DNA of 64,000 nucleotides from positions 1 through 64,000 of the forward strand of contig NZ_JAVHWZ010000005.1 of the NCBI RefSeq assembly GCF_035607555.1, read 5' to 3'. The notes beneath the pieces are model-generated. The model was not told the origin of the DNA. It did not search any database and worked only from the letters and a program-made list of their open reading frames with translations. Each line of letters starts with the position of its first letter. The first letter of the stretch is position 1. Below, in pieces: positions 8,170 to 16,793 of this stretch. The translations under genes were made by a program, and so were the position numbers. The DNA comes from Candidatus Bealeia paramacronuclearis (GTDB taxonomy: Bacteria; Pseudomonadota; Alphaproteobacteria; UBA9655).

Positions 8170-9800
8170 TCCAAATTTCTCCGGCATTTCCCAAAGCTGC
8201 TTATTCCCTTTGGCTGGATGAAGATGGTCCACGGAAAGCCTGAGAATGAGCAGTTGATAATGAGGTGTTATCCTCACCCATGTGGATGGATCGGAAGCGA
8301 GATATTTCAAGACGAATTTGATTTTCTTCAGTTGCAAGTTCGTTTTTGTGATATCCAGAGTTCCTGTTCAGCAGTGAGTTTATGTGGGAGCAATGTGCAA
8401 GGGATTCCTGTTTGGAAATGATGTAGCCATGGTAACGGCCCGTGAAGACAATGTGGGGATTAAACGATCCCAACAGCTTCTCAGAGTCAGTCAGAAGAAC
8501 GTGTTTTTTCGTTCTGTATCTCGTTCCTTGAAGTTCAGAGCATTCGAATTCAAAGACTTTGGCATTGGGATAATATTCCTTTGTTTTTCGCAGAGGTACG
8601 AAAGCCTTTCTTCAGGATCTTCAGGGCCACGTTCACAAACAAGCTCGCATCGAATGTTCTTTGAATGCCTTATAGAGGTTTCGTATATCTTCTCCAATCG
8701 ACAGAACCGGTTGAACAAACGATTTGGAAAGGTTGGACGGAACGCATACTGGGGTACAGATACCCAAGTCAGGCGCCAAGCTTGTGATCAAGTCCCAAAC
8801 AGACTTGACGAGTGCCCATCGCGGCACTTTCAAGAAGATGAGAGAGTCTTTAAGACTATGGTGAGTCCAGAATCGCTGCATTGTCTTCATGGTCTTGATC
8901 TTTGTTTGAAGGCCGTTGAGACATGACGAAATCTTTTCTACAGCTCGTCATGTAGTGGGACAAAGTGGTTTAGGAAGGGAGACCTCCACCACCTACGAGA
9001 GGATCAAGCAACTTGTCTTGAAAGCGACCCACACTTATCTGTCGTTGATGCGGTATTATCCTCAACAAAGTGCATCTCGAAGTCTACCCAGCATAACTCC
9101 TGAGAGCCTGTCCGATATTGCCGAGGAGGCCGATGAAAGAACTTTTCGTTTGTCCGTATTCCTTGCACTTCTTATAGCCTTTTTTTATCACCAGATCTCA
9201 CGCTTGCTCCAATCCTGCAGAGAAGTCTATCACCTGTAGACAAGGCCGATAGAGCATCAATCATTGGCGTATGTGATGAAACAATCCGGAATCTTGAGTA
9301 TCCTCAATTCTTTGGGAAGGAGCGTCGTTGAGGTTTAGAAGGCCTCGGCAGGAGTTTCTGCAAGAAGCATGTTTGTAGCCAAACGTCATCAGCTACCGCG
9401 TTAGAAGCTTAAGTATCATAATCGAACGTTTTATGCAGCGAGTTTGGTGGAAAGAACAAAACCCGTAGGCAGTTGGGTCTTCATACAGAAATAAGGATTG
9501 GGTAACAATGTGTGGGAATCTTGTCACCTCTTGCTGAGTTGGATCCATTCATCTTGTTTGAGGAATTTTGCAACTCTGAGTTTGTCCAAGGTAAGTATGA
9601 GTCGGATAAGGATAGGTGCAGATAAACGTAGGATTCTGAGACTCAGTCCGTTGTATTTCTATTCCAAAGAATGTGTGTGCAGTGAAGAAATGTTATCTTT
9701 GGGGTTTTGTATGTTCGAGAAGATCCAGAGTCGATCAATCGCAAAACTGAGTTTTTGGATTAATGCGTATTTGTGGACTTTACCGGAATTGGTCCCTTTG
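8170..9800. other. decayed coding DNA of unknown origin
   Basis: No intact gene is visible. Overlapping minus-strand frames (8201-8473, 8491-8718, 8633-8890, and others to about 9240) read as consecutive pieces of one decayed protein broken by small indels. Fragments include WTHHSLKDSLIF, RNLYKAFKEHSM, LGSFNPHIVFTGRYHGY and KKCKEYGQTKSSFIGLLGN. I do not recognise the family; an old transposase is possible. From 9240 to 9800 nothing readable was found. Confidence 0.35.
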
Positions 9801-9809
9801 TCTGAAAAC

Positions 9810-10127
9810 TCAGCTCTCCTCTTCCTCCCGAATCCCCAATGTTTGCAATGTTTTCAATGTTTGCAATGTTTGCAATGACCAGAAAATGGCTTGCTGGTAC
9901 GCCCGATCTTGTCGCGCTCTTTCTTGTAATGCGGAAAGTCCCGCCGCAAGACTTCCTGAAAACTTTTGAGACTCGAGCTTTTGCAAATAAGCGTCCAGTA
10001 AAAGACTCTGTTCTTTGAGGCTTTGCTCATAAGCGCAGGCAACATCTTGAAAAGTTTGCCACGCTTCAAGCTGTTTTTGTCTGGTCTCAGACGGCTTGGA
10101 TGATGATGAAGTGAGAGAGGTGGTCAC
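9810..10127 (-). CDS. hypothetical coiled-coil protein (105 aa) ending in a tandem-repeat tail
   Basis: GTG start at 10127 with AGGAGT seven bases upstream. The predicted protein is Ser/Thr-rich at the N-terminus, then almost wholly helical and charged (QKQLEAWQTFQDVACAYEQ). It ends in a Thr/Leu repeat (TLQTLKTLQTLG) encoded by a short tandem DNA repeat. The family is not recognised. It resembles the small phage-type proteins at 13262-13558 in style but not clearly in sequence. An IS607 remnant lies directly upstream and may have cut its promoter. Confidence 0.5.
   Translation of the reverse strand: MTTSLTSSSSKPSETRQKQLEAWQTFQDVACAYEQSLKEQSLLLDAYLQKLESQKFSGSLAAGLSALQERARQDRAYQQAIFWSLQTLQTLKTLQTLGIREEEES
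9838..9878. repeat. short tandem repeat, unit TTTGCAATG
   Basis: About four and a half near-identical 9-bp units with one C/T variant each. They encode the QTL/KTL repeats at the C-terminus of the overlapping minus-strand gene. Confidence 0.7.
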
Positions 10128-10153
10128 AATTGACTCCTAAAGTTGCTGAAGGT

Positions 10154-10334
10154 TGATAAAGGATAACGTCTTTGTCCTCCCGCTGTTCTTTCGGGAACAA
10201 GGCGACTCTCTTTTTCCCATCGCCTTAATATGCCATTTGACACTCCAAGAATACGACTGGCTTCTCTGATACTCAATAACTTATCCATAATTGGATAACT
10301 ATATACAAGTTTAGATAGGTTTTAAAGAGCAGTT
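10154..10334 (-). pseudogene. IS607 remnant: start of the serine recombinase gene and left end
   Basis: 181 bases nearly identical to the 5' end of the two complete IS607 copies in this window (compare 27780-27960). They cover the first ~45 codons of the MerR-like/serine recombinase TnpA and the AT-rich leader. The last bases of the element end (ATTAACCC) lie beyond the ISNCY insertion, at 11787-11794. The rest of the IS607 element is gone. Confidence 0.85.
10317..10334. repeat. left 18-bp direct repeat flanking the ISNCY element
   Basis: AGGTTTTAAAGAGCAGTT occurs here and again at 11769-11786, exactly at both edges of the element. It is part of the IS607 end sequence, so the duplication arose on insertion. 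Confidence 0.85.
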
Positions 10335-11768
10335 GTAGGAGCAATTTGAAAATGTCCGGTTAAGCAATTTAGAAATGTCCGGATTTGTCCTTAAGTTTTA
10401 TGCTGATGCAGTCAGCAAGCAGGAGGATGAATGGAGACATTGTATAGCGAGGCCGAGATGGAAAAACTAAAGATATTGGATGACATAAAACGAGGTCTGC
10501 TGCGCCAAGGTGAAGGTGCGGCAGAGTTAGGTTTGAGTGCTCGGCAAGTGAGGCGTTTGCAGGCGAGAATTTCTGTTGAGGGACCTTCCGGGATTAAACG
10601 GCGTGCTATATCGGGCAGTAATCGTGCGCATTCAGAGGGCTTCAAAGCCAGAGTTCTTGAGGCAGTTCGGAATCGTTATGCGGATTTTGGTCCGACGCTA
10701 GCCAGCGAGAAACTGTTGGAGAATGAGGGGCTTAAGATCAACAAAGAAACTCTGCGACAATGGATGATAGCCGATGCATTATGGAGCGGGAAAATTCGGA
10801 AAAGCTCGCCTCTGCATCAATCCCGTCAGCGCCGCTCGTGCTTTGGTGAGCTTGTACAGATTGATGGGTCGCACCATGATTGGTTTGAGGGACGGCGTGC
10901 AAAGTGTTGTTTGCTCGTCTTTGTAGACGATGCCACCAGCCGCATCGTATCTATGCGATTTGAAGAATCGGAGACCACTGCCGGCTATTTCCGAGCCATG
11001 GAATCACACCTCGAGCAGCATGGTCTGCCTCTGGCCTATTATAGTGACCGGCACAGCATTTTTAAAACAACGCGCACAACTGACGGATATTACCAAGCTA
11101 CTGAGCTGCATCGCGCCATGAAAGATTTAGGAATTGAGTTGATTTGCGCTTACTCACCCCAAGCCAAGGGCCGTGTCGAGCGGGCGAATCAAACGCTGCA
11201 AGATCGCTTAATCAAAGAGATGCGTTTGAGAGGTATCTGCGATATTGCGACTGCCAATGCCTATTTGCCGGCGTTTATCGAGAAGTATAACCAAAAGTTC
11301 GCCGTTGATGCGGCAAACCCGAAAGATCTGCACCGTGACGTACCTATCGACGCGCAAAGGTTGCGACGAATTTTATCTCATCACGTCACGCGCAAGCTTT
11401 CAAAAAACCTTGAATTCTCTTTGGAAGGGCAGGCCTATCAAGTTCAAGTGCCTGGAAAAGGCTATCGCTACCAGAATAAAAAAGTCACAATTTATCAACA
11501 TTATACGGGGGCAATAGAGGTGATGCTTGGAGAAGAAGTCTTAAGCGTGATGGCGCTGGATAGGGTGACAAGGGGGCCCATTCTAGCTGATCGTAAGGAC
11601 TTAGATCATGTTTTTGACCAGGAAATCTTCCCCAAAATAAACCCAGACTTCTTATTACCCACAGGGTCCACAGCCCCAAGTCTCTCTTGCGCTTGAGAGC
11701 GCGAGAGAGGGCTATGGACTTGTGGATAATAATTCAACTCAAAGCGGACATTTCTAAATTGCCTTGAC
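10335..11768 (+). mobile_element. ISNCY-type (IS1202-like) insertion sequence with 18-bp target duplication
   Basis: 1434 bp between 18-bp direct repeats. The ends are imperfect inverted repeats sharing GCAATTT.AAAATGTCCG-like sequence (left 10341-10360; right complement at about 11740-11763). One transposase gene is present. An unusually long target duplication is a property reported for IS1202-like groups. The host site is an IS607 left end. Confidence 0.85.
10431..11696 (+). CDS. ISNCY-family transposase
   Basis: 421 residues. The N-terminal helix-turn-helix (LGLSARQVRRLQARI) is followed by a retroviral-integrase-type catalytic core. The core has a first acid in QIDGSHHDWF, a VFVDDATSR strand, a second acid in YYSDRHSIF, and the glutamate in PQAKGRVERANQTLQ. 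A C-terminal beta domain follows (PGKGYRYQNKKVT). AGGAGG precedes the ATG at 10431. It appears intact and possibly active. Confidence 0.92.
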   Translation: METLYSEAEMEKLKILDDIKRGLLRQGEGAAELGLSARQVRRLQARISVEGPSGIKRRAISGSNRAHSEGFKARVLEAVRNRYADFGPTLASEKLLENEGLKINKETLRQWMIADALWSGKIRKSSPLHQSRQRRSCFGELVQIDGSHHDWFEGRRAKCCLLVFVDDATSRIVSMRFEESETTAGYFRAMESHLEQHGLPLAYYSDRHSIFKTTRTTDGYYQATELHRAMKDLGIELICAYSPQAKGRVERANQTLQDRLIKEMRLRGICDIATANAYLPAFIEKYNQKFAVDAANPKDLHRDVPIDAQRLRRILSHHVTRKLSKNLEFSLEGQAYQVQVPGKGYRYQNKKVTIYQHYTGAIEVMLGEEVLSVMALDRVTRGPILADRKDLDHVFDQEIFPKINPDFLLPTGSTAPSLSCA

Positions 11769-11794
11769 AGGTTTTAAAGAGCAGTTATTAACCC
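11769..11794. repeat. right 18-bp direct repeat plus the outermost IS607 end
   Basis: AGGTTTTAAAGAGCAGTT at 11769-11786 repeats the left flank. The next bases ATTAACCC match the extreme end of the complete IS607 copies at about 27966 and 35929. Confidence 0.85.
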
Positions 11795-11860
11795 CTAGAC
11801 ACGGCTCTCTTCTCGTTTCAAGCTTGAATTCACTCTCTGAACCCGTAAAGGATATCCGCT

Positions 11861-12796
11861 ATGCTGAGCAAGTTTCTCGATCCTAAAAACGACATTGCCT
11901 TTAAAAAAATATTTGGCACCCCTAAAAACAAAGATATTCTCATTCATTTTCTTAATGATATGATCGTCTTTAAAGGCGGCAAACCCATTGTCGAGGTCAC
12001 ATTCCTCAAAACTCTGCAAGATCCCGAGGCCATGGCTAAAAAAACAAGCCTTGTGGATGTTCTCTGTGAAGATCAAGATCATAACACTTACATCGTCGAG
12101 ATGCAGGTCGCCCAACATCAAGGTTTTGAAAAGCGGGCCCAATACTACGCAGCCAAAGCCTACACCAGTCAAATGGAACGCGGTGGCATTTATGAAAACC
12201 TGAAAGAGGTCATCTTTATCGCCATTGCCAACTTTACCATGTTTCCCGAGAAAGCCGCTTATAAATCCGATCATGTCATCTTTGATCGCGAGAATGGTCA
12301 GCATGATCTGAAGGACTTCTCATTCACGTTTCTTGAGCTGACAAAGTTTACCAAGACCAAAGATCAACTCCAAACCATGATCGACAAATGGGCGTACTAC
12401 TTTAAGCATGCCGAGGCCACGCCTGAGCAAGAGATTCACACGATCTTCGCACATGACGCCATTATCTTAAGAGCTTATGAGGAACTCGATCGGTTCCATT
12501 GGCCAGAAGATGATCTGCGCGCTTATGACGCTGTCATCAAACATGAAATGGATTATCAGGCCTCCCTCGATTTTAAGTTCGCAAAAGGGCTTGAAAAGGG
12601 CCGTGAAGAGGGTATCGAAAAGGGCCGTGAAGAGGGTATCGAAAAAAGGAATCTAGAAATCGCTAAAAAGATGCTGAAAAACGGTCTCGCGCTCTCGTTG
12701 ATTGGGGAGATGACAGGTTTGGACGAAAAAAGACTGTCAGATCTCAGAGCAGAATTGGACGCTGAGTCTCAGGCCCAGTCAAAGAGCCGAAGCTGA
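11861..12796 (+). CDS. Rpn-family PD-(D/E)XK nuclease (transposase_31-like)
   Basis: 311 residues. The N-terminus LDPKNDIAFKKIFG is the classic Rpn/PDDEXK_2 motif. The nuclease core has an aspartate in SLVDVLCED and an E-x-Q strand in YIVEMQVAQ. The C-terminus carries KGREEGIE repeats encoded by a 24-bp tandem duplication (about 12594-12645), then a conserved MLKNGLALSLIGEMTGLDEKRL helix pair. Rpn proteins cleave DNA and promote RecA-independent recombination in Escherichia coli. Their copies are numerous in endosymbiont genomes. The 3' end overlaps the convergent gene by 28 bases. A weak AAGGAT lies before the ATG. Confidence 0.88.
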   Translation: MLSKFLDPKNDIAFKKIFGTPKNKDILIHFLNDMIVFKGGKPIVEVTFLKTLQDPEAMAKKTSLVDVLCEDQDHNTYIVEMQVAQHQGFEKRAQYYAAKAYTSQMERGGIYENLKEVIFIAIANFTMFPEKAAYKSDHVIFDRENGQHDLKDFSFTFLELTKFTKTKDQLQTMIDKWAYYFKHAEATPEQEIHTIFAHDAIILRAYEELDRFHWPEDDLRAYDAVIKHEMDYQASLDFKFAKGLEKGREEGIEKGREEGIEKRNLEIAKKMLKNGLALSLIGEMTGLDEKRLSDLRAELDAESQAQSKSRS

Positions 12797-13257
12797 CCCG
12801 AAGGCGCTGGGAGCTTTTCCAGTCGGAGGACGAGATCTGACATCTCATTGAGTGTTTTCTGAAGCTTTCCTTCGACATCTTCTGTTTTTAAAAAGAGCGC
12901 AAGATCGTCTTCAAGAGAGGTTGGAAAGAGTTGTTTTTCAAGAGACTCTCTGACAAAGGAGTCCCATAAGATCCGTGTCAAAAAATCAAATGACTCCCAA
13001 GGTGCAGGACTCTCATTGCGGATCAAAACCGGATGGCTCTGCTTTTCCTGATGCTGGCAAAACGCTTCAAACAGGACTTCTTTTTCTGAAACGCTCAACG
13101 TCTTTTCACGCGCAAAGATCTGACGGCTTCTTGATCTTAAGAGTTCAGCTTTTTTATCCTCTTGAAGAGTCATGAGATGGTCCCTGCGATCGAGCAGCGT
13201 GCGGTAATGCAACTCCAGCTGAAGACGTTCGTGGGCCGCATTTGACAAGGGAATCAT
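12769..13257 (-). CDS. hypothetical phage-type helical protein, member of a three-copy family in this window
   Basis: 162 residues from the ATG at 13257, four bases after the stop of the upstream gene. It has a long charged helical N-terminus, then APWESFDFLTRILWDSFV followed by LFPTSLEDDL and another helix. The pattern PW-x(2-4)-L-x-R/G-L-L/M-W recurs in the gene split across 25981-26063 and 35150-35928 and in 37971-38738, with the same order of helices. The function is unknown. The copies sit beside replication or early phage genes. Confidence 0.6.
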   Translation of the reverse strand: MIPLSNAAHERLQLELHYRTLLDRRDHLMTLQEDKKAELLRSRSRQIFAREKTLSVSEKEVLFEAFCQHQEKQSHPVLIRNESPAPWESFDFLTRILWDSFVRESLEKQLFPTSLEDDLALFLKTEDVEGKLQKTLNEMSDLVLRLEKLPAPSGQLRLFDWA

Positions 13258-13261
13258 GATT

Positions 13262-13558
13262 TCAGATTCCCTCCAAAACACCTTCGCGCAAGAGCGCACA
13301 ATGTAGCTGAATCGTCAGATCTTCATATGTCCACCACTCATCCAGATGCGCGACTGCACAGTGAAACCGTCGAGCATATTCTTTCACTTGAGGATCTTTT
13401 TGACGAATGGCCTCTTGATACCGGTGCCATTCCGGCGTTTTCTCAGCCGCGGCATGATAAGCGGCCTCCGCACGATCACACCTCAGCTCCAGTTGCGTAA
13501 TACTCATGGACCTTGTGGGTTCTTTTTCTAAAAGCTTTTCCTGTCTTTTTGTGAGCAT
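13262..13558 (-). CDS. hypothetical protein (98 aa)
   Basis: A charged helical N-terminus (LTKRQEKLLEKEPTRSMS) is followed by a Trp-rich C-terminal part (HLDEWWTYEDLTIQLHCALL). GGAGGAG precedes the ATG. It is cotranscribed with the next gene, which starts four bases after its stop. The family is not recognised. Confidence 0.55.
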   Translation of the reverse strand: MLTKRQEKLLEKEPTRSMSITQLELRCDRAEAAYHAAAEKTPEWHRYQEAIRQKDPQVKEYARRFHCAVAHLDEWWTYEDLTIQLHCALLREGVLEGI

Positions 13559-13576
13559 CGTGGACTCCTCCCGGGT

Positions 13577-13640
13577 TCCTATTTAAACAGAATCAAGAGT
13601 CCCGCAAAGATCAGGAGCGCCGTTACCACATCACTGAATA
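13577..13640 (-). pseudogene. fragment encoding a membrane segment
   Basis: A minus-strand frame ends in VVTALLIFAGLLILFK-stop, a clean transmembrane helix, directly at the edge of the inverted copy that begins at 13635. It is probably the tail of a membrane protein cut by the rearrangement. Confidence 0.25.
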
Positions 13641-15250
13641 TCACGTGTCTTAAAGCTGCGTTTTACATCTCTCATTTCGCGCTTTTTTAAGATCAAAGAT
13701 TCCGTGCAGTCAACACCTTCCGTCTCACGAAACATATCATTCCTTTTTGCATGACACAGAATAAAGCTTACGCGTTTGTAACCGAAAACTCGATAAAGAT
13801 TCGATTACAATCAAACCTTTATTTTTTATGTGTTTATGACTATTTTTGTTTTGTAACCGATGTCTTATTTTTTACGGTTACAATTTTTGAGAAATATTTA
13901 TAAAAGGGCTTTGAAGGATGTTTTATGAATTGTAACCGTTGTAACCGTATATATTATAATATTATATGGAAAATTTTTATTTTTACACGGTCACTCATCA
14001 AGTTTTTTAATATTTTTTCTTTTCTATAACTCTTATCTCTCGTCACGGTTACAACGGTTACAGATGCAAAAGCAGCCCTCAACACAGCAGAAAAGCTGAA
14101 AAAAATGTAACCGAGACGATCCGATCCTGGCAGTTACAAAAACAAAAACAGTCATCTACATAAAAAATAAGATTTGGCTGTAATCGAATCTTTGTCAGGT
14201 TTTTCAGTTACAAAAATCTGTTAAAACCAAAAAAAGCATACAATCTCGTGTTGCAAGGGTTTTTGTTTTATAACCGTTCGTTTTGAAGTGCTTACAACTT
14301 TATATTAGGATTAATCTTGTAGCTTCGCGTGAAATTTAAACCAAACTTTTCATTCACTTGTGTCGTATAACGATCTTTAAAGGGAGAAATCAGGATTTCT
14401 TTCTTTATGAAACGAAAGTGCCATTTTGTCGGCTCCTTTCAGCACTTCATCGTCCATCACATCCGGTAAAAATACAGTAGTATGTTCTCTTTCCGTTTTT
14501 TTCTTTAATCGAATCGGCACGCTTTGAAATCGGACGTGAGGTAAAAGATGTGTCTTTAAATGCTTCTGCTTCAAAACGATCCGATTCTTGATAAATGGAG
14601 ATGTCACAGGTCTTTTCTCCACTTTTGGTAATTCATGGGGCAGGGTGCCTCCACGCGGTCTTCAATCCAGCTTTCAAGAGAGATCCCATCATCTCAAAGA
14701 GAGCACTTCCAGAGGCATTCCATGGCAAAATACCAGATCGATACAGTACTCGCCAATCGACATAAAAGTTCTCGCCCACACTGAATCTGCCCATCCGAGG
14801 TCTCGGTGACTTTCAAAGGGCTTCAAGATGCCTCTCTTTCCAAAAACGGATGTCTCATGAATCTTCATCTCAGTCTCTTCATGATCGGCTGTTGTCAGAT
14901 GATGCAAAGCGCTTCCAGACATACGCCATAATGACGGTGGACAGCCTTTAGATGCAACACAAACTGATCCGGCGTTCAAACTCATGCGTATTAAAAGCAC
15001 CTCACATCCAGCATCGCCTCTGCTCAATACACCTGACAGACTGTCCGGCGGTCTTTTCTTTTTTGACGTTCCTTAAATTGGTCTCAAACGGAATCTCACC
15101 TCCACTTAAAGACAGTTCTAAAACATGGCCATTATTTTCCGTTTTTAGCAGTTTGTTAGCTCTGTTTTGGTTTCTCCATTAGACAACATATAGGCCATGT
15201 TAACTGCGCATCCATACCAATAACTCATCAATCAAGAACGATTGCATCAA
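13635..15250 (-). pseudogene. eroded inverted copy of the primase-helicase 3' end and the origin region
   Basis: Read on the minus strand, this segment matches 22200-23884 almost throughout: the last ~334 codons of the 1404-residue gene, then the CGGTTAC-rich origin. It contains many 1-6 base indels and one stretch, around 14520-14560, with substituted sequence. The coding part is broken into short frames (14377-14622, 14689-15027). The CGGTTAC motifs and the outer arms of the origin (13770-13860, 14150-14220) are still recognisable but degraded. Confidence 0.85.
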
Positions 15251-15480
15251 TTCCAGCCGTATCGGAGGAACAAACATTTCAATCTTTAGCTGAGGGCTTT
15301 CTCATATTTTTTACAAAAAAAGGACTGCCGCCATTCAAGTACGTGAAATCTCAAAACGTCAGGGCGCCGTGAATACAATAGACGTGTTGCCAAAACAATT
15401 TTGTGAAAATCTACGAAGAATTCTGCTGCAAGCTTTCAGAGCATGAAAAATTACGCAAGTCCTAATGATAATGGAAATTT
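15251..15480. other. unassigned stretch between two decayed copies
   Basis: 230 bases that join the inverted origin copy to the terminase-region copy. No gene or clear match elsewhere in the window was found. Confidence 0.4.
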
Positions 15481-15630
15481 GCAGATCTGGGTCAATTCGA
15501 AGAACAAACGCCCAACCATTAGTGATTTGTCTCGGACATTGCATCGCTTAGAAAGCGCAAAGCTCCCCGTTGGTGAATGAGTTTCCCTCAATCCCAGATC
15601 CCAGCGTGACTCAGCCTATTTTCTGCTGGC
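15481..15630 (+). pseudogene. relic of the 74-aa gene (intact copy at 28978-29202)
   Basis: The sequence from GCAGATCTGG to the stop area matches the complement of 29110-28975, including the RRTNAQ, DLSRTLHRLE and LVNEFPQSQI coding blocks. Single-base deletions break the frame, and its 5' half is missing. Confidence 0.75.
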
Positions 15631-15643
15631 TTGGTATTTTTCA

Positions 15644-16457
15644 GGCTCTGTGAACAAATTTCAACATAACCATATAAGCGTTGCCACAAAATTTTAAAAA
15701 GACATAAACACGTCTGTTGTTTTATCAAAGCGAGAAAATATCAAATCTGAAGTAGCACTGTTTTCCAAAAGAAGCACTCAGATGTCGTTGTAAGCATGTT
15801 TATCATAATCTCTGGGGTTTCGGTTTGAACGGGCATGGAACTCTTAACTTTGCATCTCTTTCTTCAAGCCACTCACAAACTGATTACTGTCATATCCTTT
15901 ATCAGCGATGATTCCAGCATCTTCAGTGAGGGTGCAGCTTGCGTGATATCGTGTCTTTGCCCAGACGTGAGTGTAGAATTTCAGGGGTTTGCCAAGAGCG
16001 CCATTGCATGAATCTTGGTTGTAAATCACCTCTACTGCGACCCTAAAGCCTGATCCTCTCTACACTATCTTTACATATCCTGATGCACAAGCGTGACGCG
16101 AACGGATTGCATCAATCATGCAGATTCAAGTCTGGTTCTTTCTTACCCAATGCTCAAGGAAGCCACCCTGATCGCTCAAAGCTTAAAACGTCTATGAATT
16201 AATATAATATCCATACTGTTTGGGCAGTAAACGCCATTGACACCCTGTGCGACATATATACCAAATCCTTCAATAGATTTCCGTAGGCTGATTCATCTTT
16301 TGTGTGAGCCTTTTATACTGTTCAAAAAACAAAATAGTTTTCATGTCTGATCTTCAATGTAATAATTCATTCGGTAGATTTCTGTGTCGTTTAAACAGAG
16401 GAATGTTACCACCCCAGAAAAATATATATATTTATCAAAAATTTTGTTCACAGAGCC
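15644..16457 (-). mobile_element. IS5-family (IS427-like) element relic
   Basis: The ends are GGCTCTGTGAACAAA at 15644 and its near-perfect complement ending at 16457, the standard IS5-group terminus. Length is 814 bp. The only readable transposase piece is on the minus strand at 15844-16029 (IIADKGYDSNQFVSGLKKE). The rest is frameshifted. It interrupts the terminase-region copy between the 74-aa relic and the small-gene relic. Confidence 0.75.
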
Positions 16458-16476
16458 TAAAAACTCCTAACAAAGA

Positions 16477-16731
16477 TTGGAGAGAGACTTGCAAATGCGA
16501 TCTGTTTTCACAAAAGTCGCTCGTGAGTCTATTGTGCAGGAGAATGTTCATAACATTACGTTCTCAATAGATGAGCCCAAAGGCGCGTCTTGTACAATCG
16601 CCGGTGAACTCACTCTCTCAGTCCTGTCTCACACCAGAAGGTTATGGGGAGCTATGGAGTTTTCTATCATGACGACGCCAAATGACAACGACTCAGTAGT
16701 TCAAGTCTTTCGTCATTTGAGAAAACTCTGA
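16477..16731 (+). pseudogene. fused relic of the two small genes preceding terminase
   Basis: An 84-codon frame reads MRSVFTKVARESIVQENVH..., then TTPNDNDS..VQVFRHLRKL. These are the 52-aa and 34-aa genes of the other copy (28746-28904 and 28636-28740) run together by small indels. Confidence 0.65.
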
Positions 16732-16793
16732 TTTGCAGCCAACTCCATGACTCTTGTAAACTCCTGCATAGAGTTTTAGGCAACAGCAAGGAT

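Noticed and set aside
13577-14330. Repeated CGGTTAC motifs as a CRISPR array
   Set aside because: The repeats are 7-9 bases, on both strands and unevenly spaced, with no regular spacers. They belong to the origin copy.
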